23,278 nt of DNA from Bacteroidia bacterium (GTDB lineage: Bacteria > Bacteroidota > Bacteroidia > NS11-12g > UBA955): positions 1 through 23,278 of the forward strand of contig JADLHV010000133.1 of assembly GCA_020848595.1 (NCBI GenBank), given 5' to 3'. The translations under genes were made by a program, and so were the position numbers. Positions 7,795 to 14,443 of this stretch are shown one piece after another. Numbering within the stretch: position 1 is the first letter of the stretch; the number at the start of each line of letters is the position of its first letter. A model generated the notes under the pieces. It saw only the letters and a list, made by a program, of their open reading frames with translations, had not been told where the DNA came from and did not search any database.

Positions 7795-8373
7795 ATGAAA
7801 AATATTATCATCACTATGGGAATTATTTCTTTTTTCACTTCATGTTTTGTAGGAAAAACAAAAAAAATCGACTCTGCAACTGCTATAGAGCCAAGCAATT
7901 CTATTTATGATATAGAAGTAGTTAGTTTAGATGGATTAGATACGTTTAAAATGTCAAGGTATAAAGGCAAGCATATTCTTATAGTAAATACCGCTAGCGA
8001 ATGTGGATATACCCCTCAATACAAGTCAATACAAGAATTTTATGCCACAAATAAAGATAGTGGGATAGTAGTTTTAGGTTGCCCATGTAACCAATTTGGG
8101 GGTCAAGAGCCTGGCACATCGGCTGAAATCGGCGCTTTTTGTCAAAAAAATTATGGTGTTACATTTCCTTTAACAGAAAAAATGGATGTAAAAGGAGACA
8201 AACAGCACCCACTCTATCAATGGTTAACACAAAAATCTAAGAATGGAGCAGGAGATTTTGAAATAAAATGGAACTTCAACAAATTTGTTGTGAGTCCAGA
8301 AGGAAAATTACTCTATTATTTTGGATCGAATGTTAAACCGACTGATTCAGAATTTCTAAGTGCTTTTAAATAA
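7795..8373 (+). CDS. glutathione peroxidase family lipoprotein (thiol peroxidase)
   Basis: 192 residues. Residues 1-16 are hydrophobic and end FTSC with Cys17, a probable lipobox, so the enzyme is expected outside the cytoplasm. The peroxidase tetrad is present: Cys70 in NTASECGYTPQY, Gln104 in CNQFGGQEPG, and Trp159-Asn160 in KWNFNKF. It is a cysteine, not selenocysteine, enzyme. Cys116 in FCQKNYGVTFPL sits where thioredoxin-dependent members have their resolving cysteine, so reduction by a thioredoxin-like partner is more likely than by glutathione. It would reduce H2O2 and organic hydroperoxides. Its 3' end overlaps the convergent membrane-protein gene by 8 bases, leaving no room for a separate terminator. 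Confidence 0.93.
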   Translation: MKNIIITMGIISFFTSCFVGKTKKIDSATAIEPSNSIYDIEVVSLDGLDTFKMSRYKGKHILIVNTASECGYTPQYKSIQEFYATNKDSGIVVLGCPCNQFGGQEPGTSAEIGAFCQKNYGVTFPLTEKMDVKGDKQHPLYQWLTQKSKNGAGDFEIKWNFNKFVVSPEGKLLYYFGSNVKPTDSEFLSAFK

Positions 8374-9343
8374 GATGTGCTTGTAAGTTTCTAAAAAACA
8401 GGATAGCTATTATCAAAAGCATATTGACAATTTCCTTTAATATGTTGATTTTGCTATTTGAAAAGTAGAAACTAAAGGAGAAAGCCAAGGGTATTGCAAC
8501 AAATGAAAATTCTTGTCGAGGGTTTTGCTTTCCAGTAATCATTAAAATGACAGAAGTTATAAGCAAAATGAGCATAAATTGAATAGAACGTCTCTGTTTG
8601 GTTGAGTTTCTATAAAAATTATTGTACATTCTAATAGTAGCTAAAATTCCTACTAAGCCAATACTTGGCAAAGCAGATTGAAGTGCCCAATACTGATTAT
8701 TAAAATGGCCATAATCTGGAAAGAAAATGTAATAAGGCAAGAAATTCCCATTGATTAGATAATTGATCATAGTGCCTACATATAAAGGCAGTAAGAAACC
8801 AATTAAAGCTGAAATATTTTCTCTAAAATTAAAGGATCTAAATATATTGATACCAATAACCACTACAATAAAAAATGCAATATAGGTCATGTTCATTAAA
8901 GCACTTAAACCAGCTAATGTAGAAGCAGCGAATATAGAGATACTCGGATTTTCTGATTGGAAAAGATTAAGAATTGCTCCAAGGGAAATAATAAGAAAGA
9001 AGTTGACAAAAATAACTGGTCCAGCATAAAATTGGTCGACAAAGACAGAATTAAGCAGGATAAAGAAATAGGCAGGAAGATAAGAAGGGAAAATAATCAA
9101 CTCGTGTTTAATACAAATATGATTAAATGCCAAAGCTGTAACAAAAACAAAAAGTGTAGAGATAATGAATCCGACAATTGAATATTCATTGATTGAATTA
9201 AAAAAATCGGATAAATAATTGATATTAAGATTTTGAGTCGTATTGACATAAGGAACTAATAACCCAGACGTTCTGATGATTATCGTAAAGATAAATAGAA
9301 ACAGAATTGTTTGGTTGAAGGTATATGAGAATAAGCGTATCAA
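8366..9343 (-). CDS. multi-pass membrane protein of unknown function (possibly DUF6427-like)
   Basis: 325 residues, almost entirely hydrophobic with about 9-10 predicted membrane segments (for example 12-32, 57-75, 90-105, 110-128) and short polar loops; no catalytic motif is visible. Size and topology recall the Bacteroidota DUF6427 family, but I cannot confirm this. The start is TTG at 9343, overlapping the TGA of the upstream 488-residue gene as TTGA, so the two are probably co-expressed and translationally coupled. The 3' end overlaps the convergent peroxidase gene by 8 bases. A transport or envelope-assembly role is only a guess from topology. Confidence 0.7.
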   Translation of the reverse strand: MIRLFSYTFNQTILFLFIFTIIIRTSGLLVPYVNTTQNLNINYLSDFFNSINEYSIVGFIISTLFVFVTALAFNHICIKHELIIFPSYLPAYFFILLNSVFVDQFYAGPVIFVNFFLIISLGAILNLFQSENPSISIFAASTLAGLSALMNMTYIAFFIVVVIGINIFRSFNFRENISALIGFLLPLYVGTMINYLINGNFLPYYIFFPDYGHFNNQYWALQSALPSIGLVGILATIRMYNNFYRNSTKQRRSIQFMLILLITSVILMITGKQNPRQEFSFVAIPLAFSFSFYFSNSKINILKEIVNMLLIIAILFFRNLQAHLI

Positions 9344-10806
9344 TAGAGTAATTTAATATAAGTGAATTCGCGATTTTGATTGATAGGAATAACGATACTA
9401 TTGGATGTTACTTGATTACTTTCGGCAGGGATTACCAAAGCATAATATTGATCATTATTTAGGAGTATTTTTTTAGATTGTCTTCCTTTTTCAGAATAAG
9501 TCACTTGAATGATATCAGCATTAGCATTCAATTTATCGTTGTATAGAATATTAATCATATCATCTGAAACCATTACAACAATGCCATTATAGTAACCACC
9601 ATCGTTGGTTGTAGACTGATTTTTAAAAATAATATCCGACCATAAGATAATCCCATTGCTATCCAAATTAAAAATTAAAACTTCATCGCTATTAAAGATG
9701 CGCGCATAAGTGCTTTGAGGTATACCATTGACGTAGAAAACTTCACTTTGGGTCGTTATATAAGTTCTTTCAGCAATAAGAATATTTCCACCATCAGCTT
9801 TTGGGACAATTTTTTTTATTTTGAATTTACTTAAATTTTCTCCTTTTTGTTCGTTTTTAAATCCAAGTATGGAGCTAATTATTTTTCTGTCGAATTCTTT
9901 AAATTCAACCAAATCAATTTCCATATTTTTCGGATTAGCCGATAAGTTAAAAAATCCGCTATTTTCATCTTCATCTTCTTTACCATATAATCCGAAAACA
10001 TTAATAACGTTTTTTTCGTAATTATAGGAAATTTTGTAAGAATTTATAAAGGTTTCATCATTGTTTATCAAAGAATTAAATGACTGACCAGTCTGGATAT
10101 TATAACCATAAAAATAATGGAAGAAGTCTTTAGGATTTTTGCTTCTAAATTTCTCGGATCGCGTATATATCAAATAAATATTTCCACTATCATCTATTAA
10201 GTCATCCCCTATATAAATTTCCGAAAAATTAAATCTAAGAGAGGTCTGACCGCTTTTCATTAAACCTTTCAGATTACAAAGGTGGAATTTCAAAACAGTA
10301 GAATCAAACGTTTCGAGAAGATACCAAATCATAAATCGGTCTCTTTTCTGATTAAACTCAATTTTAAAATCGACAATTTCATGACCAATATCTGCCGAAT
10401 TAACGATTACAACAGGATTAGATTCATTCATTGAAGAGTCAATTCTTTGCATTTGGAGTTTATAACTGAAACCCTTTCCAAAGATTTTAGAGAAAAATAC
10501 CACATTAGATTCGGTAACGATAATTTTTTCGAGTTCGCCCCCTGGCATTTTGAATGTTTTACTTTTCAGAAGATTCATTTTTGTATCAAAATGCTCCAGG
10601 ATAAAGTATCTTCTAAACGTGCTGTTCTTATGTTTTAATACATAAATACCATTTTTATTTTGTCCTATTACTTTGGTAAAATCTGTTCGACGGTCTAAAT
10701 TATTTTTATTGGCCCAAACTATATGCTGCGCCTGAGTCAACTCGAAAGAGCAGCAGGCCAAAATGAGCAAGATTGGTACTAAAATATGAAAAGACGATCG
10801 AGACAT
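9340..10806 (-). CDS. secreted protein of unknown function, possibly beta-propeller-like
   Basis: 488 residues, ATG at 10806. Residues 1-26 are a clear signal peptide (hydrophobic core LVPILLILACC, cleavage likely after LTQA). The remainder has no membrane segment, no lipobox and no T9SS tail. It alternates short strands with statements of the type IYVLKHKNS, NIYLIYTRSE, INILYNDKL, VVMVSDD, typical of repeated four-stranded blades, so a beta-propeller is plausible but not proven. It would be periplasmic or exported. It leads a two-gene unit with the membrane protein (TTGA overlap), suggesting that the two act together at the envelope. No enzyme motif was recognised. Confidence 0.75.
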   Translation of the reverse strand: MSRSSFHILVPILLILACCSFELTQAQHIVWANKNNLDRRTDFTKVIGQNKNGIYVLKHKNSTFRRYFILEHFDTKMNLLKSKTFKMPGGELEKIIVTESNVVFFSKIFGKGFSYKLQMQRIDSSMNESNPVVIVNSADIGHEIVDFKIEFNQKRDRFMIWYLLETFDSTVLKFHLCNLKGLMKSGQTSLRFNFSEIYIGDDLIDDSGNIYLIYTRSEKFRSKNPKDFFHYFYGYNIQTGQSFNSLINNDETFINSYKISYNYEKNVINVFGLYGKEDEDENSGFFNLSANPKNMEIDLVEFKEFDRKIISSILGFKNEQKGENLSKFKIKKIVPKADGGNILIAERTYITTQSEVFYVNGIPQSTYARIFNSDEVLIFNLDSNGIILWSDIIFKNQSTTNDGGYYNGIVVMVSDDMINILYNDKLNANADIIQVTYSEKGRQSKKILLNNDQYYALVIPAESNQVTSNSIVIPINQNREFTYIKLLY

Positions 10807-10837
10807 TTAAAAATGATGAATTGACAGCCCAAATTAC

Positions 10838-10845
10838 TATGTTTG
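10838..10845 (+). promoter_or_regulatory. -7 box for hflX
   Basis: TATGTTTG fits TAnnTTTG; it ends 29 bases before the TTG start at 10875. TTGAC at 10821-10825 could serve as an upstream element, but the spacer is shorter (14 bases from TTG) than the usual 19-21. Confidence 0.5.
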
Positions 10846-10856
10846 CGGTGGTTTTA

Positions 10857-10864
10857 CAAAATTA
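10857..10864 (-). promoter_or_regulatory. -7 box for the 488-residue secreted protein gene
   Basis: On the minus strand this reads TAATTTTG (TAnnTTTG). A transcript would begin near 10851 and have a leader of about 45 bases before the ATG at 10806. It lies 11 bases from the hflX -7 box, so the two divergent promoters overlap. Confidence 0.5.
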
Positions 10865-10874
10865 ATTTACTCAC

Positions 10875-12032
10875 TTGAAACAACCGTATTTTTATACAGA
10901 GAAAAAGAAAGAGCGAGCAGTGCTAGTTGGAGTTCATGAAAAGTCGGTTAAAATAGACAGAACAAAAGAGTATCTCGACGAATTAGAAGCATTAACGACT
11001 AGTGCAGGAGCAGAAACAGTTGGACGATTAACTCAAAATTTAGATTATCCAAATCCTAGAACTTTTATTGGAGAAGGCAAATTGCAAGAGTTAGTAGAAA
11101 TGGTTAATGCATATAATGCCGATTTAATTATTTTCGATGATGAGTTAAGTCCTTCTCAAATTAGAAATATTGAGAAAGAATTCAAGGAAATAAAAATCAT
11201 CGACCGAAGTATGTTGATTTTGGATATTTTTTCGAAAAATGCTAAGACAGCACAAGCGAGAACTCAAGTTGAATTAGCTCAAAATCAATATCTATTACCA
11301 AGATTAACCAAAATGTGGACCCACCTTTCGAAACAAAAAGGAGGTATTGGTATGAAAGGGCCTGGAGAAACCGAAATTGAAACAGATAGAAGGGTTATCC
11401 GTGAGAATATTACAAAATTAAAATATAGACTTGAGGAAATAGAAAAACAAAATAAAGTTCAAAGGCAAAATCGAAATGATAAGGCTAGGGTTGCTTTAGT
11501 AGGCTACACAAATGTAGGCAAAAGCACTATAATGAATTTATTAAGTAAATCGGATGTACTTGCAGAGAATAAGTTATTTGCAACACTTGATTCAACAGTA
11601 AGAAAAGTGGTTTTTGAAGATCCTGATATTGAAGGAGCACATGTGCCTGTTTTATTGAGTGATACAGTTGGTTTTATTCGTAAATTACCTACACTATTGA
11701 TAGAGAGTTTTAAGAGCACCTTAGCAGAGGTAGTTGAAGCAGATGTATTGCTCCATGTTGTTGATGTTTCAAATCCAGAATTCGAAAATCAAATGGAGTT
11801 AGTAAAACAAACTTTATATGATATTGGAGCAAAAGACAAACCAATGCTTTTAGTCTTTAATAAAATCGACACATATATTGAAAACAATCCAGATACTTTA
11901 CTGACAGAATTTGAGAATAGTTGGTTAAGTAAAGAACATAACCCAGTTGTATTTATTTCTGCAGTTAAAAAATCAAATATTGATCAGCTAAAATCGAGTA
12001 TAGCTCGCATGGTTAAAAAGTCATTCAATTAA
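10875..12032 (+). CDS. hflX: ribosome-associated GTPase HflX
   Basis: 385 residues. The N-terminal HflX domain (about 14-190) contains RAVLVGV, NPRTFIGEGKLQEL at 60-73, and the hallmark GGIGMKGPGETEIETDRR at 156-173, followed by a coiled helix. The G domain has the P-loop GYTNVGKST at 210-218, DTVGF at 263-267 and NKID at 329-332. HflX binds 50S/70S ribosomes and splits stalled or hibernating ribosomes, notably under stress. The start must be TTG at 10875, because an in-frame TAA lies four codons upstream and no ATG occurs nearby; MKQPYFYTEKKKERAVLVG then gives a normal N-terminus. A hairpin follows the stop directly. Confidence 0.97.
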   Translation: MKQPYFYTEKKKERAVLVGVHEKSVKIDRTKEYLDELEALTTSAGAETVGRLTQNLDYPNPRTFIGEGKLQELVEMVNAYNADLIIFDDELSPSQIRNIEKEFKEIKIIDRSMLILDIFSKNAKTAQARTQVELAQNQYLLPRLTKMWTHLSKQKGGIGMKGPGETEIETDRRVIRENITKLKYRLEEIEKQNKVQRQNRNDKARVALVGYTNVGKSTIMNLLSKSDVLAENKLFATLDSTVRKVVFEDPDIEGAHVPVLLSDTVGFIRKLPTLLIESFKSTLAEVVEADVLLHVVDVSNPEFENQMELVKQTLYDIGAKDKPMLLVFNKIDTYIENNPDTLLTEFENSWLSKEHNPVVFISAVKKSNIDQLKSSIARMVKKSFN

Positions 12033-12034
12033 AT

Positions 12035-12059
12035 ATTAAGCAATAAATAGATGCTTAAT
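12035..12059. terminator. hairpin shared by the convergent genes hflX and the 127-residue gene
   Basis: ATTAAGCA (12035-12042) pairs perfectly with TGCTTAAT (12052-12059), an 8-bp stem with a 9-base loop. It fills almost the whole 27-base gap between the two TAA stop codons (12030-12032 and, on the minus strand, 12062-12060). There is no strong T tract, so it is a modest bidirectional terminator candidate. Confidence 0.5.
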
Positions 12060-12443
12060 TTACTGTTGACTTAACCATAATTTGGCTTTACTATAATCAG
12101 TAAAAAACTTGGAAGGGTATGAAACTTTAATAAAATTAAGATAGAAATTAGTTGTCATTTTTTGTGTTAAAGTATTAACTATTACAGCCTCTGCTAGAAT
12201 AGTTTCTTTTCTATCTTTATTTTCTTCTTGAAGTAATAATCTGGCTTTTAAAGTAAGTGTAGAGCCTGAAGTTATCAAAATGAGACGTTTTAGAGGTTTG
12301 TTTTCTGTGTATTCATAAAGTGCGTCTAGAATCTCTCTCATATCATTTTCATCGACTTTTACTTTCTCTTTATAGCGCACTTCCACAATCGTTTTATCAA
12401 TCAAGCTGATTGACTCGAGCACCCTTGGCATTAGTTCTAACAT
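12060..12443 (-). CDS. small protein, possibly STAS/SpoIIAA-like (DUF7793-like)
   Basis: 127 residues, ATG at 12443, no signal peptide or membrane segment. The pattern is alternating strands and helices: TIVEVRYKEKVKVDENDMRE, a helix, PLKRLILITSGSTLT, a helix, AEAVIVNTLTQKMTTNFYL, then PSKFFTDYSKAKLWLSQ. That layout, and the ending in F-x-x-x-x-x-A-x-x-W-L, recalls a Bacteroidota group of SpoIIAA/STAS-fold proteins (DUF7793-like), which I suggest only tentatively. No phosphorylatable serine motif of anti-anti-sigma factors is evident. It has its own -33/-7 promoter and converges on hflX. Function unknown. Confidence 0.6.
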   Translation of the reverse strand: MLELMPRVLESISLIDKTIVEVRYKEKVKVDENDMREILDALYEYTENKPLKRLILITSGSTLTLKARLLLQEENKDRKETILAEAVIVNTLTQKMTTNFYLNFIKVSYPSKFFTDYSKAKLWLSQQ

Positions 12444-12466
12444 CGTAAAATTAGTTTTTTCAATCG

Positions 12467-12497
12467 CAAATCTAGTAAAAAACAGTTAATAGTTCAA
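12467..12497 (-). promoter_or_regulatory. promoter (-33 TTG and -7 TAGATTTG) for the 127-residue gene
   Basis: On the minus strand, TTG at 12497-12495 is followed by a 20-base spacer and TAGATTTG at 12474-12467, matching the Bacteroidota -33/-7 layout. The -7 box ends 23 bases before the ATG at 12443. Confidence 0.55.
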
Positions 12498-12574
12498 TTC
12501 TAGTATGATGTAAAACAAGCTAATATGCGGAAAATGAGGTATAAAATTTCAAATTAACTGATAGAAAACATGTA

Positions 12575-12604
12575 AATCTGTACAGATTACGCTGAGATAT
12601 CTCA
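12575..12604. repeat. two adjacent perfect palindromes (candidate operator)
   Basis: AATCTGTACAGATT (12575-12588, 14 bases) and TGAGATATCTCA (12593-12604, 12 bases) are each perfect dyads, separated by 4 bases, centres 17 bases apart. With one bulged A the first extends to GTAAATCTG/CAGATTAC. Position between two divergent genes suggests regulator binding or a short stem-loop RNA; neither is proven. Confidence 0.5.
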
Positions 12605-12777
12605 ATTTGGTTTGTGATTACAGACTTGAGTATTATTACCTGAACAATTTATTGGACATGTGTTTTGTGTTGTATTGTATTGTTATATTGTTAAAATGCA
12701 TTGAAATGTTGATTTTATTGTTTATAATCAAAGTGAATAGACCTTACTACTTGATAAATAATAGGATTTTCTTAGTT

Positions 12778-12785
12778 TATTTTTG
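12778..12785 (+). promoter_or_regulatory. -7 box for the 409-residue gene
   Basis: TATTTTTG matches TAnnTTTG and ends 10 bases before the ATG at 12796, the same spacing as at the peroxidase gene. It argues that 12796 is the true start, with a leader of about 5 bases. No -33 element at the usual distance was seen. Confidence 0.5.
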
Positions 12786-12795
12786 TAGTCAGAAA

Positions 12796-14025
12796 ATGTT
12801 GAACGAGCAGTTATACGATAAATTATATTTAGAACTTAAAGATGATATATCTTCAGTTGAAGAAATTCTATATTCTATTCAGAAATTGTATAAGAATCTG
12901 CCAATTACGGAAAATGTAAAAAAGAATTTCACAGATTTTACATTAAAACAAAAATCAGGATGGTACGCCTGCTTGGTTAATCAAAATATTGATGTATTGC
13001 TATTACCAGAGTATCTCGAAAGCAAACAAAGCAGAAACATTTTAATAAAAAAAGAAACAGATCAATATTTTAAGTCGATAGAGCATTTTGACTTATTAAG
13101 TGGCAAGAGTTCTTCAGAATTATTTGAGTGTATTTTATATGGAGAACAGGATAGTCAAAAGAGTGCTGGACTAGATTTGTTTTCGGCACAAGTAGTCGAA
13201 ACAGCCAAATGTCCAGAAGCATTAGCCGAATTAATGTCTAGTTGGGGTGGTAAATTTGTAAGTTCAGATAAATTAACTTCAATAGTCTTCGAGTTACTAG
13301 AGTGGCATGTTCATAATCATTATAGTTTTGTTTCCAATAGACAGATAATATTGTGGTTAAATTATCAATTTAAACAGGCATTTGGTCAGATAGCTTATCG
13401 ATTTAATCATGAAAAATATTTCTTCCATCATTGGAATAAAGAAAGTCGTGATTTTAAGACTTCAGTTAAGGAATTATTAAATCATTGGAAACAAGAAGCC
13501 GAAGAGATAAAGAAAGAGTTGAGTATATTATATCGCAGTTCAATTGCTTATGATAATTTAAAATCAAGTCAAAAGATTATTGCAAATCATCTTTTCTCAA
13601 ACGCATTTTCAATTCAATATCCTCAAGCCATTCAAATAAGCCAATATCCAGCACTTAAACCACTATTAAAGAGAGGTTTTGTAGAGTTATCAGACTTTAA
13701 CATAAAAGAGGATTTTGAAAAATATAAACCAATATTAGACGAACTCTTGACATTAAATTTCATAAAACCAATGCGTGAAGATGAAATATTCATAGTATTG
13801 AATCCTGGATTTCAGTCTTCTAAATCGAGGTTACATGCCTATGATAATGTTAAATATAATGAAGAAATTAATGGTTGGGATGAATTTATAAATCAGACAA
13901 TTACGTTAACAAAAGCGATTGTACCTGATTCATCAACTGAAAAAATGCCAGATACATTTATGGTTGAAGCCTCATCAATAAATCCTGAAATTAAACCTAA
14001 TAGGAAGAAAGCATTCTTTGGTTAA
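12796..14025 (+). CDS. hypothetical protein, 409 residues, no recognised family
   Basis: Start chosen at ATG 12796 (MLNEQLYDKLYLELKDD) because a TAnnTTTG box lies 10 bases upstream and the longer frame, open back to TTG 12607, runs through TTG-rich sequence giving only Cys/Leu/Ile-rich hydrophobic residues. The product looks soluble and mostly helical, rich in Lys, Glu, Ser and aromatics. It has no signal peptide, membrane segment, nucleotide-binding loop or metal motif that I recognise; EWHVHNHYSFVSNRQ and FFHHWNKES are His/Trp-rich patches. An acidic/Lys helix (HWKQEAEEIKKELSILY) lies near residue 235, and it ends NRKKAFFG, a basic tail that may be an interaction peptide. A single-gene unit between the 127-residue gene and the DUF2795 gene. 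Function unknown. Confidence 0.75.
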   Translation: MLNEQLYDKLYLELKDDISSVEEILYSIQKLYKNLPITENVKKNFTDFTLKQKSGWYACLVNQNIDVLLLPEYLESKQSRNILIKKETDQYFKSIEHFDLLSGKSSSELFECILYGEQDSQKSAGLDLFSAQVVETAKCPEALAELMSSWGGKFVSSDKLTSIVFELLEWHVHNHYSFVSNRQIILWLNYQFKQAFGQIAYRFNHEKYFFHHWNKESRDFKTSVKELLNHWKQEAEEIKKELSILYRSSIAYDNLKSSQKIIANHLFSNAFSIQYPQAIQISQYPALKPLLKRGFVELSDFNIKEDFEKYKPILDELLTLNFIKPMREDEIFIVLNPGFQSSKSRLHAYDNVKYNEEINGWDEFINQTITLTKAIVPDSSTEKMPDTFMVEASSINPEIKPNRKKAFFG

Positions 14026-14051
14026 TACAGAAAACTCTACACATAATTAAA

Positions 14052-14067
14052 AGGCAGTAAATTGCCT
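14052..14067 (+). terminator. weak hairpin after the 409-residue gene
   Basis: AGGCA pairs with TGCCT around the six-base loop GTAAAT, whose outer G and T can add one wobble pair; no T tract follows. It is 26 bases past the TAA and could also serve the convergent DUF2795 gene. Confidence 0.3.
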
Positions 14068-14097
14068 GATAGTACAATGTATTTGTAATAAGCCTAA

Positions 14098-14319
14098 TTA
14101 ATGCTCATCTTCGTGAAAGAAGTAGTCATCATCCGTCGGATAATCACCCCAAATTTCCTCAATGCTCTCGTAAGGCTCACCATCATCTTCTAACTCCTGA
14201 AGATTTTCAACTACTTCCATAGGAGCACCTGAACGAATGGCGTAATCTATCAACTCATCTTTTGTAGCTGGCCATGGAGCGTCATCCAAATAAGATACTA
14301 ATTCTAATGTCCAATACAT
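14098..14319 (-). CDS. DUF2795 domain protein
   Basis: 73 residues, ATG at 14319. Strongly acidic, with the C-terminal half dominated by Asp/Glu (ELEDDGEPYESIEEIWGDYP, ending DDYFFHEDEH). The segment APWPATKDELIDYAIRSGAP is nearly as I remember it from a small, highly conserved Bacteroidota protein of the DUF2795 family. DUF2795 is described from other bacteria as a short helical domain in which a helix is followed by a conserved acidic/proline loop. No signal peptide, so it is cytoplasmic. Its own -7 box lies upstream, so it is a single-gene unit. Function unknown; conservation suggests a housekeeping role. Confidence 0.85.
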   Translation of the reverse strand: MYWTLELVSYLDDAPWPATKDELIDYAIRSGAPMEVVENLQELEDDGEPYESIEEIWGDYPTDDDYFFHEDEH

Positions 14320-14338
14320 CTTAACTTTCTATTTTTTG

Positions 14339-14346
14339 CAAAAGTA
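14339..14346 (-). promoter_or_regulatory. -7 box for the DUF2795 gene
   Basis: Reads TACTTTTG on the minus strand (TAnnTTTG), 19 bases before the ATG at 14319. A -33 element is not obvious. Confidence 0.5.
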
Positions 14347-14443
14347 TGTTTTTTAGGGAATTAAAGTTTAATTTTTTTGTTAAATTTATAACTCCTTGAT
14401 AAACAAATTAATATAAATTAGTTTCAGCCCATTTTTTCCAATT

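Larger units (their letters stand above)
12444..12795. other. 352-base intergenic region between divergent genes
   Basis: Contains the minus-strand promoter near 12467-12497, two palindromes at 12575-12604, a TTG/GTT-rich low-complexity stretch at about 12655-12725 (repeated TATTG and TGTTG words), and the plus-strand -7 box at 12778-12785. No tRNA-like or other recognisable RNA was seen. The plus-strand frame of the downstream gene happens to stay open back to 12607 and would encode a hydrophobic extension, which I regard as probably untranslated. Confidence 0.6.

Noticed and set aside
12607..12795. TTG at 12607 as the start of the 409-residue protein
   Set aside because: A -7 box lies 10 bases before ATG 12796, and the extension is low-complexity TTG-rich DNA; kept only as a low-interest finding.
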